A DNA stretch of 64,000 nt, taken from assembly GCF_014648195.1 (NCBI RefSeq), contig NZ_BMQQ01000009.1:130770-194769 (forward strand), read 5' to 3'. Shown here piece by piece: positions 50,773 to 59,885 of the stretch. The stretch's first letter is position 1. Every line of letters starts with the position of its first letter. Source of the DNA: Streptomyces purpureus (GTDB lineage: Bacteria; Actinomycetota; Actinomycetes; Streptomycetales; Streptomycetaceae). Below the pieces are notes generated by a model. That model saw nothing but the letters and a program-made list of their open reading frames with translations. It was not told the DNA's origin and did no database searches. The position numbers were made by a program, and so were the translations under genes.

Positions 50773-51660
50773 CTAGCCGCCGGCCCCGTCAAGGAGCGCC
50801 AACTCCTCTTCCCCCAGAGTCAGGTCGGCCGCGGCCGCCGAGGCGCGGGCCGTCTCCGGACGGCTCGCGCCAGGGATCGGCACCACCACGGGGGAGCGGG
50901 CGAGGAGCCAGGCCAGTGCGGTCTGCTGGGGGCTCACTCCGCGCTCCCGCGCCACCCGGTGGAACGCCCCGAACCGCGGGTCCGCCTCCTGCGCGGAGGC
51001 GCCGTCGAGGGAGCTGCGGGAGATCCCGCCCAGCGGACTCCAGGGCAGGAAGGTGAGGCCGAGTTCCGTGCACAGCCGCAGCTCGGCCTCGCTGCCTTGG
51101 GCCTCGGGGGAGTAGCGGTTCTGTACGGAGACCAGCCGGTCGCCCAGCACGTCCCGGGCCAGCCGGATCTGGTCCGCGTCCACGTTGGAGATCCCGGCGA
51201 GCCGGACCACACCCGCGTCGAGGAGCTCGCGGACCGCCCCGAGCGACTCCGCGTACGGCACGTGCGGGTCCGGCTTGTGCAGCTGGTAGAGGCCGATCGC
51301 CGCCACGCCCAGCCGCTTCAGTGACGCCCGCGCCGCCCGGCGCAGGTGCTCCGGGCGCCCGTCGACGCTCCAGCCGCCGTCGGCGGTGCGGCCCCGGCCA
51401 CCCTTGGTGGCGACCAGGACCGCGTCCCGGTCGCCGCCGTACGCCGCCAGCGCCCGGGCGACCAGCAGCTCGCCCGCGCCCGGCTCGCCACCCGGCGGGT
51501 GGTACGAGTCGGCCGTGTCCAGCAGGGTCACGCCCGCGTCCAGCGCGGCATGCACGGTGGCGAGCGCCCGCGCCTCGTCGGGACGCCCCTCGATCGACAG
51601 CGGCATCGTGCCGAGACCGATCGCGCTCACCTGAAGGTCTCCCAGCCGGCGGTACCTCAT
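50773..51660 (-). CDS. Aldo/keto reductase
   Basis: This NADPH-dependent (beta/alpha)8 reductase has 295 residues. The catalytic set is visible: Asp and Tyr in LLDTADSYHP, Lys in VATKGGRG and His in YQLHKPD. The cofactor end has PIPGASRPETARASAAA. ATG 51660 overlaps the stop of the upstream epimerase-like gene by 4 bp. The frame extends to 51693, inside that gene, and I reject it. The substrate is unknown; coupling suggests that both act on the same compound. Confidence 0.92.
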   Translation of the reverse strand: MRYRRLGDLQVSAIGLGTMPLSIEGRPDEARALATVHAALDAGVTLLDTADSYHPPGGEPGAGELLVARALAAYGGDRDAVLVATKGGRGRTADGGWSVDGRPEHLRRAARASLKRLGVAAIGLYQLHKPDPHVPYAESLGAVRELLDAGVVRLAGISNVDADQIRLARDVLGDRLVSVQNRYSPEAQGSEAELRLCTELGLTFLPWSPLGGISRSSLDGASAQEADPRFGAFHRVARERGVSPQQTALAWLLARSPVVVPIPGASRPETARASAAAADLTLGEEELALLDGAGG

Positions 51661-52544
51661 CGCACGGTCTCCGAGAGCGCCTGCGGCAGCCACTGCGCGA
51701 CATGCCGGAACGAGTAACCGAACCTGGTCGCCCGGGAGTTGTCCATCGCGTACGAGCGGGCGAAGGAGAACGGCGAGACCTCGCCGACCTCCACCTCCCG
51801 GAACACGGTCCGGCCGCCCACCAGCTTCTCGATCTCCGCGCAGATCTCGGCCGTGGTCAGCGTGCCGTGGGAATGCGCGTTGACGGGGCCGGTGAATTCC
51901 CGCTCCACCGCCCAGGCGAGGAATGCGGCGATCTCCTCGACGTACACATAGGTGGCGGGGTGGTTCACGGCCGGGACGGCGATCGGCTCACCGGCCCGGA
52001 TCCGGTCCGCGTAATGCCCGACGCGGCCGGTGAAATCGTCCTCGCCGCCCAGCACGTGGGCGACCCGCACCGCCGTGTACGGGAATTCCGGATCCGCCGC
52101 GAAGACCGCCTCGGCCTGCCGCTTCCCCTCGCCGTAGTGCGCCTCGGCGAATTGGGGATCGTCCCAGGGCAGGCCGGTGTCGACCGTGACCGTGCGCGGA
52201 TCGACGGCCTCTTCGGGCACGGGTGCCAAGGAGTCCTCGTACTCGTACACCTCCACGGTCGAGGTCATCACATAGCGCTTCGTCAGGGGGCCGAGAACGC
52301 GGCGTGCGACGAGTGCCTGGCGCGGTGTGTAGCAGACCTGGTCCACCACGGCGTCAAAAGAGCGGCCGTCGAGCGCGGTCCGCAAGGACGTCTCGTCATT
52401 CCGGTCGGCAATCACATGGAAAGCCCCTTCCGGGGCGGGAGAAGAACCGCGATTGAGCACCGTCACGCGGTGCCCGGCGGCCTGCAGCCGGGCGATCAAC
52501 CGCTTGCCGAAATAGCGGCTTCCGCCGATGACCAGAACGTCCAT
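51657..52544 (-). CDS. NAD-dependent epimerase/dehydratase-like protein
   Basis: This is an atypical extended SDR of 295 residues. The Rossmann motif GGSRYFGKRLIARLQAAGHRVTVLNRG is at 7-33. The usual Tyr-x3-Lys is found as HYGEGKRQAE, with Tyr and Lys in the right spacing. ATG 52544 has AAAGGAG 9 bp upstream, which decides against the in-frame ATG at 52574. It is the first gene of an operon with the aldo-keto reductase and diverges from the Lrp gene by 67 bp. Confidence 0.88.
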   Translation of the reverse strand: MDVLVIGGSRYFGKRLIARLQAAGHRVTVLNRGSSPAPEGAFHVIADRNDETSLRTALDGRSFDAVVDQVCYTPRQALVARRVLGPLTKRYVMTSTVEVYEYEDSLAPVPEEAVDPRTVTVDTGLPWDDPQFAEAHYGEGKRQAEAVFAADPEFPYTAVRVAHVLGGEDDFTGRVGHYADRIRAGEPIAVPAVNHPATYVYVEEIAAFLAWAVEREFTGPVNAHSHGTLTTAEICAEIEKLVGGRTVFREVEVGEVSPFSFARSYAMDNSRATRFGYSFRHVAQWLPQALSETVR

Positions 52545-52611
52545 GAATCCCAACTCCTTTGCGCGAGAGGCCAAGTGTTACGTTGTCGGACCGTCATCTG
52601 AAGGGGGAAAC

Positions 52612-53133
52612 ATGGGAGTCCAGGCCGCCGCACCGAAAGAACCACGGCATCTGCGGCCCGCCGCCACCGAAACCTCGGCGGCCGCCTTCGACCCGGTGGA
52701 CCGGCAGATCCTGGAGCTGGTCCAGCGCGACGGCCGCATCAAGCTGAGCGAGCTCGGACGGCGCGTCCGGCTCAGCCCGGCGGCGGTCACCGAACGCGTC
52801 CGCCGCCTGGAGGCGTGCGGGGCCATCACCGGCTACGGAGCGCATGTCTCGCCCGCCCGGCTCGGCTACGGCATCCAGGCGTTCATCCGCGTCAACCCGC
52901 ACGCCGGCTACAACCTGAAGCACCCCAGGACCCTGGAGCTGACCGCCCGTCCCGAGATCGTCGAGGTCCACCACGTGGTCGGCGAGGACTGCTGGATCCT
53001 CAAGGTCGCCGTGACCGACACGATCCACCTGGAGGAGATCCTGGAGCAGACCTCGGCCCTCGGCCGCACCACCACCTCGATCGTGCTGTCGTCGCCGGTC
53101 GAACGCAAACCCCTGCTTCCCTCCGGGAATTGA
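52612..53133 (+). CDS. Lrp/AsnC-family regulator
   Basis: This feast/famine regulator has 173 residues. After a 35-residue Ala/Pro/Glu lead comes the HTH (VDRQILELVQRDGRIKLSELGRRVRLSPAAVTERVRRLEACGAITGYGA), then the RAM ligand domain (about 90-165) with VEVHHVVGEDCWILKVAVTD. ATG 52612 follows AAGGGGG. It likely controls the divergent SDR/aldo-keto reductase operon. Its effector, probably an amino acid, cannot be named. Confidence 0.93.
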   Translation: MGVQAAAPKEPRHLRPAATETSAAAFDPVDRQILELVQRDGRIKLSELGRRVRLSPAAVTERVRRLEACGAITGYGAHVSPARLGYGIQAFIRVNPHAGYNLKHPRTLELTARPEIVEVHHVVGEDCWILKVAVTDTIHLEEILEQTSALGRTTTSIVLSSPVERKPLLPSGN

Positions 53134-53240
53134 TCCTTGACAGGCCGACGCGGACCGGGTTGTCATATCCGGGTCGCGTCGCGTGCCGGTCCGCGCTGGA
53201 AAGCGGAGGCATGGAGGCTCGACGGCAGTAGGGACGGCTC

Positions 53241-54090
53241 TTGCCTCTCGGCTTCAACGACAACATCATTTCCGACTTCCGCACCAACGCCGGCGTCCTC
53301 GGCGGTCCCTTCGCGGGATGGGTGCTTCTTCTCCTCACCACCACCGGCGCCCGTTCCGGCCGGGAACACACCACCCCGCTCGGTTTCGTCGAGGACGGCG
53401 ACCGGCTGCTGGTGGTCGGCTCGGCCGGCGGCTCCGACCGGCACCCGGACTGGTACCGCAACATCCTCGTGAACCCCACGGTCACGGTCGAGACCGGCAC
53501 CGAGACCTGGCAGGCCACCGCCGTGGCCGCGACCGGCGAGGAGCGGGACGCGCTCTTCGCCAAGGTCGTCGCGGTGGCCCCCGGCTACGCCGACTACCAG
53601 AAGGGCACCGACCGGATCCTCCCGGTCGTGGCGCTCTACCGCCTCCCCGAGGACACCTACACCCCGCCGACCAGGCTCGACGCACTCGCCGACGAGCTGG
53701 TCGCGATCCACGACTGGCTCCGCGGCGAACTGGCCGCCCTGCGCGGGGGGGCTCGGCGCCCGCACCACTCCCGTCCTCACCGTGGAGCTGCGCAAGCACT
53801 GCCTGACCTTCTGTTCGGCGATGGCCGTCCACCACGGCGGGGAAGACGCGGGCCTCTTCCCGTACCTGACCCGGGAATTCCCCGACAAGGCCGACGCCTT
53901 CGACCGCCTCCAGCGGGAACACGGCACGGTGGCGCGGATCCTCGGTGAACTCCAGGAGCTCCTCGCCCGTCTCGACGACGCGGACCCCGAGCGGCTGCGC
54001 GGGGAGTTCGACCGGCTCGCCGCGGAGCTGGAGACCCACTTCGCGTACGAGGAGGAACAGGTGCTGCCGCTGCTGCGGGCCAGCGCCTGA
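53241..54090 (+). pseudogene. Nitroreductase/quinone-reductase-hemerythrin fusion, frameshifted at a G7 run
   Basis: The first part (53241 to about 53750) encodes a deazaflavin-dependent nitroreductase/quinone-reductase domain: PFAGWVLLLLTTTGARSGREHTTPLGF and HPDWYRNILVNPTVTVE. The second part, in the +1 frame up to 54090, is a hemerythrin domain with ligand regions AVHHGGEDAGLFPYL, LQREHGTVARIL and ETHFAYEEEQVLPLL. Streptomyces have a full-length fusion of exactly these domains. Seven G at 53745-53751 break the frame, and six would restore an unbroken protein of about 282 residues. It is either a sequencing error or a true mutation. The start is probably TTG 53241. Confidence 0.82.
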
Positions 54091-54105
54091 TTCCCCGACC
54101 GACGC

Positions 54106-54136
54106 TTGCCTTGACGTCGACGTCAAGGCGTACGTT
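54106..54136 (+). promoter_or_regulatory. MerR-type promoter with 22-bp palindrome in a 19-bp spacer
   Basis: -35 TTGCCT (54106-54111) and -10 TACGTT (54131-54136) are 19 bp apart, the long spacing typical of MerR-activated promoters. A perfect 22-bp palindrome (half site GCCTTGACGTC, 54108-54129) fills the spacer. The expected transcription start, about 54143, lies at the merR ATG (54144), so the message would be leaderless. Confidence 0.75.
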
Positions 54137-54143
54137 CGGGGAC

Positions 54144-54545
54144 ATGCGCATAGGCGAGCTGGCCGAGCGGGCGGGCACCACCACGCGGACTCTGCGGTAC
54201 TACGAGTCCCGTGGGCTGCTGCCCGCGCGGCGTACGGAGAACGGGCACCGCACCTACGACGAGCACGACCTCAGGCTCCTCCAGCAGATCCGGACCCTTC
54301 AGGACTTCGGGTTCGAGCTGGAGGAGACCAGGCCGTTCGTCGACTGTCTGCGGGCCGGCCATCCGGCGGGTGACACCTGCCCGGCCTCGCTCGCCGTCTA
54401 CCGGCGCAAAATCGCCGAGCTGGACGGCCTCATCGACCGGCTCCAGGAGATCCGCGCCCAGGTGGGCGCGCAGCTCCTGCGGGCCGAGGCGGAGCAGCCC
54501 GGCGGCCCCCAACCACTGTGCGAACTGGGAGAGCGGGAAACATGA
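54144..54545 (+). CDS. MerR-family regulator
   Basis: This MerR protein of 133 residues has the N-terminal winged helix MRIGELAERAGTTTRTLRYYESRGLL (1-26) and a C-terminal dimer helix. Two cysteines, Cys68 and Cys79 (FVDCLRAGHPAGDTCPASL), lie in the effector region, where MerR proteins bind metals or sense oxidation. Overlap with the trx gene (ATGA) suggests that a thiol-redox signal is more likely than a metal (inference). ATG 54144 is just behind the MerR-type promoter, with no ribosome site. Confidence 0.92.
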   Translation: MRIGELAERAGTTTRTLRYYESRGLLPARRTENGHRTYDEHDLRLLQQIRTLQDFGFELEETRPFVDCLRAGHPAGDTCPASLAVYRRKIAELDGLIDRLQEIRAQVGAQLLRAEAEQPGGPQPLCELGERET

Positions 54546-54877
54546 ACGTAAGCGCGGACGTCGATGTGGTGACGCAGGAGACATTCGACGCGGAGGTACT
54601 GGGCGCGGACCGTCCCGTACTGGTGAAATTCACGGCGGACTGGTGCGGCCCGTGCCGTCAGCTGAAGCCGGTCCTCGCCGCACTCGCCACCGAGGAGGGC
54701 GACCGGCTGAAGGTCGTCGAGGTGGATGTGGACAACAACCCGGAGATCACGGTCCGCTACGGCGTCCTCGCGACCCCGACCCTGATGGTGTTCCAGGCGG
54801 GCGAGCCGGTGAAGTCGCTGGTGGGCGCCCGTCCCAAGCGCCGGCTGCGACAGGACCTGGAGGATGTGCTGGGCTGA
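54542..54877 (+). CDS. Thioredoxin
   Basis: Classical small thioredoxin of 111 residues with active site W34-C35-G-P-C38-R and cis-Pro in ATPTLMVF. A 10-residue lead precedes the core. ATG 54542 overlaps the merR stop by 4 bp, so regulator and thioredoxin are made together. It reduces protein disulfides in the cytoplasm and may also reset the MerR cysteines. Confidence 0.93.
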   Translation: MNVSADVDVVTQETFDAEVLGADRPVLVKFTADWCGPCRQLKPVLAALATEEGDRLKVVEVDVDNNPEITVRYGVLATPTLMVFQAGEPVKSLVGARPKRRLRQDLEDVLG

Positions 54878-54930
54878 TTCGGGCCCGCCGTGACCACGCC
54901 CCGCCGTACATGAAAAAGCCCCGGCTCGAA

Positions 54931-54961
54931 TTGACAGCCAGGGCAATGCAGCGCGTATATT
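54931..54961 (+). promoter_or_regulatory. Near-consensus sigma-70-type promoter upstream of the HelD-like gene
   Basis: TTGACA (54931-54936) and TATATT (54956-54961) are separated by 19 bp, in a strikingly A/T-rich stretch. Transcription would start near 54968 with a leader of about 70 nt. Confidence 0.55.
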
Positions 54962-55036
54962 GAATAGTTCCTGTGTCTTCATCCATCAAAGCCATGGAGA
55001 AGTAACAGGGAAGTTCATTAAAGGCACTGTATCGCG

Positions 55037-57280
55037 GTGGGAGTCGAATTGTCAACCGAGCAATTTCGGGAAGAGCAGCAATTCATCACTGAGCTCTATG
55101 CGCGACTCGACCACCTGAGGGAGCAGGCCGAGAGCGCCATGGCCGCGGCGCTCAAGGTCGGCGGGTCCACCCTTCAGGCCCGGCTGGAGCGGGACGTGCT
55201 CGTCGCCGAGCAGTCCGGGCTGCTCGCCGCCTACAACGCGGGGGAGACCGGCCTGTGCTTCGGGCGGCTCGTCTTCCGCGACGGGCGGGACCACCACATC
55301 GGGCGCATCGGCATCCGCGAGGACGACGCCCACCGCACCCCGCTCGTCGTCGACTGGCGGGCCGAGGTCGCCCGGCCGTTCTACCTCGCCACCGGCCACA
55401 CCCCCATGGGCCTGCGCCGGCGGCGGCACATCACCACCCACGGCCGGGACGTCACCGCCCTCCACGACGAGGTGCTCGACCTGGAGGACACCACCCGCAC
55501 CGGACACGAGAGCCGCGACGCCGACGAGGTGCTCCTCGCCGCGCTCGACGCCGCGCGCACCGGGCGGATGCACGACATCGTCCAGACCATCCAGGCCGAG
55601 CAGGACACCATCATCCGCTCCCCGCACCGCGGGGTCCTCGTCGTCGAGGGCGGCCCCGGCACCGGCAAGACCGCCGTCGCCCTGCACCGCGCCGCGTACC
55701 TCCTCTACGCCCACCGCGAGCAGCTCGCCAAACGGGCCGTGCTGATCGTCGGCCCCAACCCCGCCTTCCTCGGCTACATCGGACAGGTGCTGCCCTCCCT
55801 CGGTGAGACCGGGGTGCTCCTCGCCACCCCCGGCGAGCTCTTCCCCGGCGTACGGGCCACCGGCACCGACACCCCGCGCGCCGCAGCCGTCAAGGGCTCC
55901 GCCGCCATGGCCGACGCCCTGGCCCAGGCCGTACGCGACCGCCAGCAGGTCCCCGAGCGGGGCGCCCCGCTGATCGTGGAGCACGACGACGGCGACCTGA
56001 TCCTCGACTGGGACATGGCCCTCGAAGCCCGCCACAAGGCCCGCGAGACCGACCTGCCGCACAACCTCGCCCGGCCGCACTTCGTCTTCCGGCTCCTCGA
56101 CGCCCTCGCCGAGCAGCTCGCCGACCGGATCGGCGCCGACCCCTACGGCGGCCCCAACTTCCTCGGCCCCGACGACATCGCCCTGCTCGCCAAGGGCGTC
56201 GCGACCAACCCCGCCGTGCACGCCGCCATCGACACGCTCTGGCCCCCGCTCACCCCCGAGGAGTTCCTCACCGACTACCTCGCCGACCCCACCCACCTCG
56301 ACGACGAGGACGCCGCCGCCATCCGCCGCGAAGGCGGGCCCTGGACCGCCGCCGACGTCGCCCTGCTCGACGAGGCCGCCGAACTCCTCGGCGAGGACGA
56401 CTCCGCCGCCCGCGCCCGCGAGGAGGCCGAACGCCAGCAGCAGATCGCCTACGCCCAGGGCGTCCTCGACGTGTCGTACGCCTCCCGTACCTACGAGTTC
56501 GAGGACAAGGAGGAACAGGACAAGGACGCCTCCGAGGTCCTCTCCGCGCACGACATCATCGACGCCGAACGGTTCGCCGAACGGCACGAGGAGGCCGACC
56601 ACCGCAGCGCCGCCGAACGCGCCGCCGCCGACCGGACCTGGGCCTTCGGCCACATCATCGTCGACGAGGCCCAGGAGCTCTCCGCGATGGCCTGGCGGCT
56701 GCTGATGCGCCGCACCCCCAGCCGCTCGATGACCCTCGTCGGCGACCCGGCCCAGACCGGCGACTCCGCCGGTGTCGGCTCCTGGGAGCGGATCCTCGCC
56801 CCGTACGTCCAGGACCGCTGGGAGCTCGTACGCCTCGGGGTCAACTACCGCACCCCCGCCGAGATCATGGAGGTGGCGGCGGAGGTCCGTCGCGCCCACG
56901 ACCCCGCCTTCGAGCCGCCGAGCTCGGTCCGCTCCACGGGCGTGAAGCCCTGGGAGCGGACCGTGGACGACGTGGTGGCGGAGACCGTACGCGCGGTCGG
57001 CGACGAACTCCCCGCCGAGGGCAGGCTCGCGGTCATCGCCCCCGCCGCGCTCCATCCGGCGCTGATCGCCGCGCTCCCGGACGCGGCCCACGGGCGGGTC
57101 CCGGATCTGACCCGCCCCGTGGTGCTGCTCGACCCCCGCCAGGCCAAAGGCCTCGAATTCGACACGGTCCTGGTCGTCGACCCGGACGCGATCGAGTCCG
57201 GGGCCGCACACGGGATCAACGACCTCTACGTGGCGCTGACCCGGGCGACCCAGCGCCTCGGGGTCGTCAGGCGGGCCTGA
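55037..57280 (+). CDS. HelD/HelR-like superfamily-1 helicase (RNA polymerase recycling factor)
   Basis: This UvrD/Rep-type ATPase has 747 residues. Walker A is GGPGTGKTA, motif II is [10 protein letters not shown], motif III is [11 protein letters not shown], then [19 protein letters not shown] and [10 protein letters not shown]. The N-terminal coiled arm ([24 protein letters not shown]) and spacing match HelD proteins that remove stalled RNA polymerase from DNA. The Streptomyces member HelR gives rifampicin tolerance. I see no rifamycin-associated element upstream, so the HelR subtype is unproven. GTG 55037 is taken as start. TTG 55049, preceded by GGGAG, is an alternative. Confidence 0.88.
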   Translation: MGVELSTEQFREEQQFITELYARLDHLREQAESAMAAALKVGGSTLQARLERDVLVAEQSGLLAAYNAGETGLCFGRLVFRDGRDHHIGRIGIREDDAHRTPLVVDWRAEVARPFYLATGHTPMGLRRRRHITTHGRDVTALHDEVLDLEDTTRTGHESRDADEVLLAALDAARTGRMHDIVQTIQAEQDTIIRSPHRGVLVVEGGPGTGKTAVALHRAAYLLYAHREQLAKRAVLIVGPNPAFLGYIGQVLPSLGETGVLLATPGELFPGVRATGTDTPRAAAVKGSAAMADALAQAVRDRQQVPERGAPLIVEHDDGDLILDWDMALEARHKARETDLPHNLARPHFVFRLLDALAEQLADRIGADPYGGPNFLGPDDIALLAKGVATNPAVHAAIDTLWPPLTPEEFLTDYLADPTHLDDEDAAAIRREGGPWTAADVALLDEAAELLGEDDSAARAREEAERQQQIAYAQGVLDVSYASRTYEFEDKEEQDKDASEVLSAHDIIDAERFAERHEEADHRSAAERAAADRTWAFGHIIVDEAQELSAMAWRLLMRRTPSRSMTLVGDPAQTGDSAGVGSWERILAPYVQDRWELVRLGVNYRTPAEIMEVAAEVRRAHDPAFEPPSSVRSTGVKPWERTVDDVVAETVRAVGDELPAEGRLAVIAPAALHPALIAALPDAAHGRVPDLTRPVVLLDPRQAKGLEFDTVLVVDPDAIESGAAHGINDLYVALTRATQRLGVVRRA

Positions 57281-59648
57281 GCCAGACCGTCGCCAGCGGC
57301 GCCAGCGTCGTCCGGATGCTCGCCGGGCGGCCGTTCCACGGCACGGACTCGGTCTTCACCGGGTCCGTGCCCACCACGTCGCTGCCGCCGTACCGCGCCG
57401 CGTCCGTGTTCAGCACCTCCGTCCACGCCGCGACCTGCTCCGGCACGCCGAGCCGGTAGTCGTTTCGGACCACCGGCGAGAAGTTGCAGACCGCCAGCAG
57501 CGGCGAGCCGTCGGCGTCGTACCGAAGGAACGCGAAGACGTTGTCCTCCGCCGCGTCGCCCGCGACCCACGAGAAGCCCTCCGGGCGGGTGTCCCGCTCC
57601 CACAGCGCCGGCGTCGCCGTGTACACCGTGTTCAGGTCGCGGACCAGGTCCCGTACGCCCCGGTGGTCGCCCGCCGAGTGGTACGAGTCGTCCAGCAGCC
57701 ACCACTCCGGGCCGTGATCGGCCGACCACTCGGCACCCTGCGCGAACTCCTGCCCCATGAAGAGGAGTTGCTTGCCCGGGTGGGCCCACATGAAGCCCAG
57801 GTAGGCGCGGTGGTTGGCGCGCCGCTGCCACCAGTCGCCGGGCATCTTCGACACCAGCGCCTGCTTGCCGTGCACCACCTCGTCGTGCGAGATCGGCAGG
57901 ATGTAGTTCTCGCTGTACGCGTACACCATCGAGAAGGTCATCTCGTTGTGGTGGTACTTGCGGTGCACCGGGTCCTTCGCCACGTAGTCGAGGGAGTCGT
58001 GCATCCAGCCCATGTTCCACTTCATGCCGAAGCCGAGCCCGCCGAAGCCGCCCGGACCGACCTGGTCCGTCGCCCGGGTCACGCCGTCCCAGGCCGTCGA
58101 CTCCTCGGCGAAGGTGATGACACCGGGGCAGCGGCGGTAGACGGTCGCGTTCATCTCCTGCAGGAAACGGACCGCGTCCAGATTCTCCCGGCCGCCGTGC
58201 TCGTTCGGCGCCCACTGCCCGTCCTCACGGGAGTAGTCCAGATAGAGCATGGAGGCCACCGCGTCCACCCGCAGCCCGTCGATGTGGAACTCCTGGCACC
58301 AGTACACCGCGTTCGCGACGAGGAAGTTCCGCACCTCCTTACGGCCGTAGTCGAACTCCAGCGTCCCCCAGTCCGGGTGCGCCGACCGGCGCCAGTCCTC
58401 GTGCTCGTACAGCGGACGCCCGTCGAACTCCGCCAGCGCCCAGTCGTCGCGCGGGAAGTGTGCCGGCACCCAGTCCATCAGGACGCCGATACCGGCCTGG
58501 TGCAGCGCGTCGATCAGGAACTTGAAGTCGTCGGGCGTGCCCATCCGGGCCGTCGGGGCGTAGAAGCCGGTGACCTGATACCCCCACGAGCCGCCGAAGG
58601 GATGCTCCGCGACCGGCATGAACTCGACATGGGTGAAGCCCAGATCGCGGACGTACGCGGGCAGCTGCTCGGCCAGTTGGCGATAGCTCAGGCCCGGGCG
58701 CCACGACGGCAGATGCACCTCGTACACCGAGATCGGCGCCTCGTGGTGCGGCCGGGCGCCCCGCCCGGCCATCCACTGGCCGTCCTGCCACTCATGGCGC
58801 GACTCGGTCACGATCGACGCGGTGTCCGGCGGGCACTCCGTGCGCCGGGCCATCGGATCGGCCCGCAGCGTATGGCTTCCGTCCGGCCGGGTGATGTCGA
58901 ACTTGTACCGAGTGCCCTCCTCGATCCCGGGCACGAACAGCTCCCACACCCCACTGGCGCCCAGCGAGCGCAACGGCAGCCCCGTGCCGTCCCAGTAGTT
59001 GAAGTCCCCGGCGAGCCGCACCCCGCGCGCGTTGGGCGCCCACACCGTGAACCGGGTCCCCTCGACCCCCTGATGACGCATCCGCCGGGCCCCGAGCGCC
59101 GTCCACAGCTCCTCGTGCCGGCCCTCGCCGATCAGATACAGATCCAGATCACCCAGCGCGGGCAGGAAACGGTACGGATCCCGCATCGGGATCTCGTCGC
59201 CGTCGTAGCGCACGAGCAGCTCGTAGTCCGGCACCTTCCGCAGCGGCAACAGCCCCGAGAACAGCCCGTCGCCGTCCTCGAACAGCTCCGCCCGCAACCC
59301 CTTGGCGACCACGGTGACCTCGGTCGCGTACGGCCGCAGCACCCGGAAGACCACCCCGCCGCGCACCACATGGGCGCCGAGCAGGGCATGCGGGTCGTGA
59401 TGCTCACCCGCCAGCAGCCGGCCCCGGTCGGCCTCGTCCAGGGGTGGCGCCGGCCGCACACCCCGGCTGCCGTTCTTACGAGGCGCGGGCGTACGGGCGG
59501 CCGCCGTCTTCGTGGCGGTCCTTCTCGCCGGAGCCTTCTTCGCCGGTTCCTTCGCCGGCTCCTTGGCGGGCGGCGGCACCACAGGCGCGGACAACTCCTC
59601 GTCCGACACCGGACGGGCGGTCTTTCGCGACGGCTGACGGGGGGTCAC
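57267..59648 (-). CDS. glgB: 1,4-alpha-glucan branching enzyme
   Basis: GlgB of 793 residues makes alpha-1,6 branches. Residues 1-65 are an Ala/Lys/Pro/Arg-rich tail (repeats like [13 protein letters not shown]) not found in most GlgB. A glycogen-branching N domain, CBM48 ([24 protein letters not shown]) and the GH13 barrel follow. Catalytic Asp is in [11 protein letters not shown], Glu in [10 protein letters not shown], and the third Asp in [14 protein letters not shown] 59648 has GAAGGAG about 10 bp upstream. Its last 14 bp overlap the end of the convergent helicase gene. It is the last gene of the GlgE-pathway cluster. Confidence 0.96.
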   Translation of the reverse strand: MTPRQPSRKTARPVSDEELSAPVVPPPAKEPAKEPAKKAPARRTATKTAAARTPAPRKNGSRGVRPAPPLDEADRGRLLAGEHHDPHALLGAHVVRGGVVFRVLRPYATEVTVVAKGLRAELFEDGDGLFSGLLPLRKVPDYELLVRYDGDEIPMRDPYRFLPALGDLDLYLIGEGRHEELWTALGARRMRHQGVEGTRFTVWAPNARGVRLAGDFNYWDGTGLPLRSLGASGVWELFVPGIEEGTRYKFDITRPDGSHTLRADPMARRTECPPDTASIVTESRHEWQDGQWMAGRGARPHHEAPISVYEVHLPSWRPGLSYRQLAEQLPAYVRDLGFTHVEFMPVAEHPFGGSWGYQVTGFYAPTARMGTPDDFKFLIDALHQAGIGVLMDWVPAHFPRDDWALAEFDGRPLYEHEDWRRSAHPDWGTLEFDYGRKEVRNFLVANAVYWCQEFHIDGLRVDAVASMLYLDYSREDGQWAPNEHGGRENLDAVRFLQEMNATVYRRCPGVITFAEESTAWDGVTRATDQVGPGGFGGLGFGMKWNMGWMHDSLDYVAKDPVHRKYHHNEMTFSMVYAYSENYILPISHDEVVHGKQALVSKMPGDWWQRRANHRAYLGFMWAHPGKQLLFMGQEFAQGAEWSADHGPEWWLLDDSYHSAGDHRGVRDLVRDLNTVYTATPALWERDTRPEGFSWVAGDAAEDNVFAFLRYDADGSPLLAVCNFSPVVRNDYRLGVPEQVAAWTEVLNTDAARYGGSDVVGTDPVKTESVPWNGRPASIRTTLAPLATVWLRPA

Positions 59649-59885
59649 AGGCAGAGGCTCCTTCTTTTTTGGGGCTCGGTTCTCCCCCTGGCTTCGCCGG
59701 GGGGACCCCCACCGGGGCGCTTCGAGCGTGCGCCGACGGTCGATCGTGCTCGGCTGCTCGTTCCTCGCAGCCTGCGCGCGTTCTCCCTTTCGGCGCCCGC
59801 GCGCCCCTTCGGCTCACTCGCCGAGGCGGTCGCGCGCCGTGGAGGCGGTCGGGGTGGGCGTATGCGGTTGTGGTTGGGCGGGTGG
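59649..59885 (-). other. Intergenic region between maltokinase and glgB with hairpin
   Basis: These 237 bp hold a hairpin at 59684-59703 (CCCCC-T-GGC, TTC loop, GCC-GGGGG), a form common as a dispersed streptomycete intergenic repeat, and no coding sequence I believe. It may lower read-through from the maltokinase gene, or glgB may have its own promoter here. Confidence 0.45.

Noticed and set aside
53137..53166. TTGACA-18-TGTCAT promoter before the frameshifted gene
   Set aside because: Possible, but the -10 match is poor and the TTGACA starts right after the Lrp stop; not strong enough for a feature.
54878..55036. Rifamycin-associated element before the HelD-like gene
   Set aside because: The only palindrome is the short AGCC-CC-GGCT type at about 54917-54926, which is too small to be called that element.
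55052..57211. 719-codon frame opposite the helicase gene
   Set aside because: Gly/Val/Glu-rich antisense shadow of a recognisable helicase with intact motifs.
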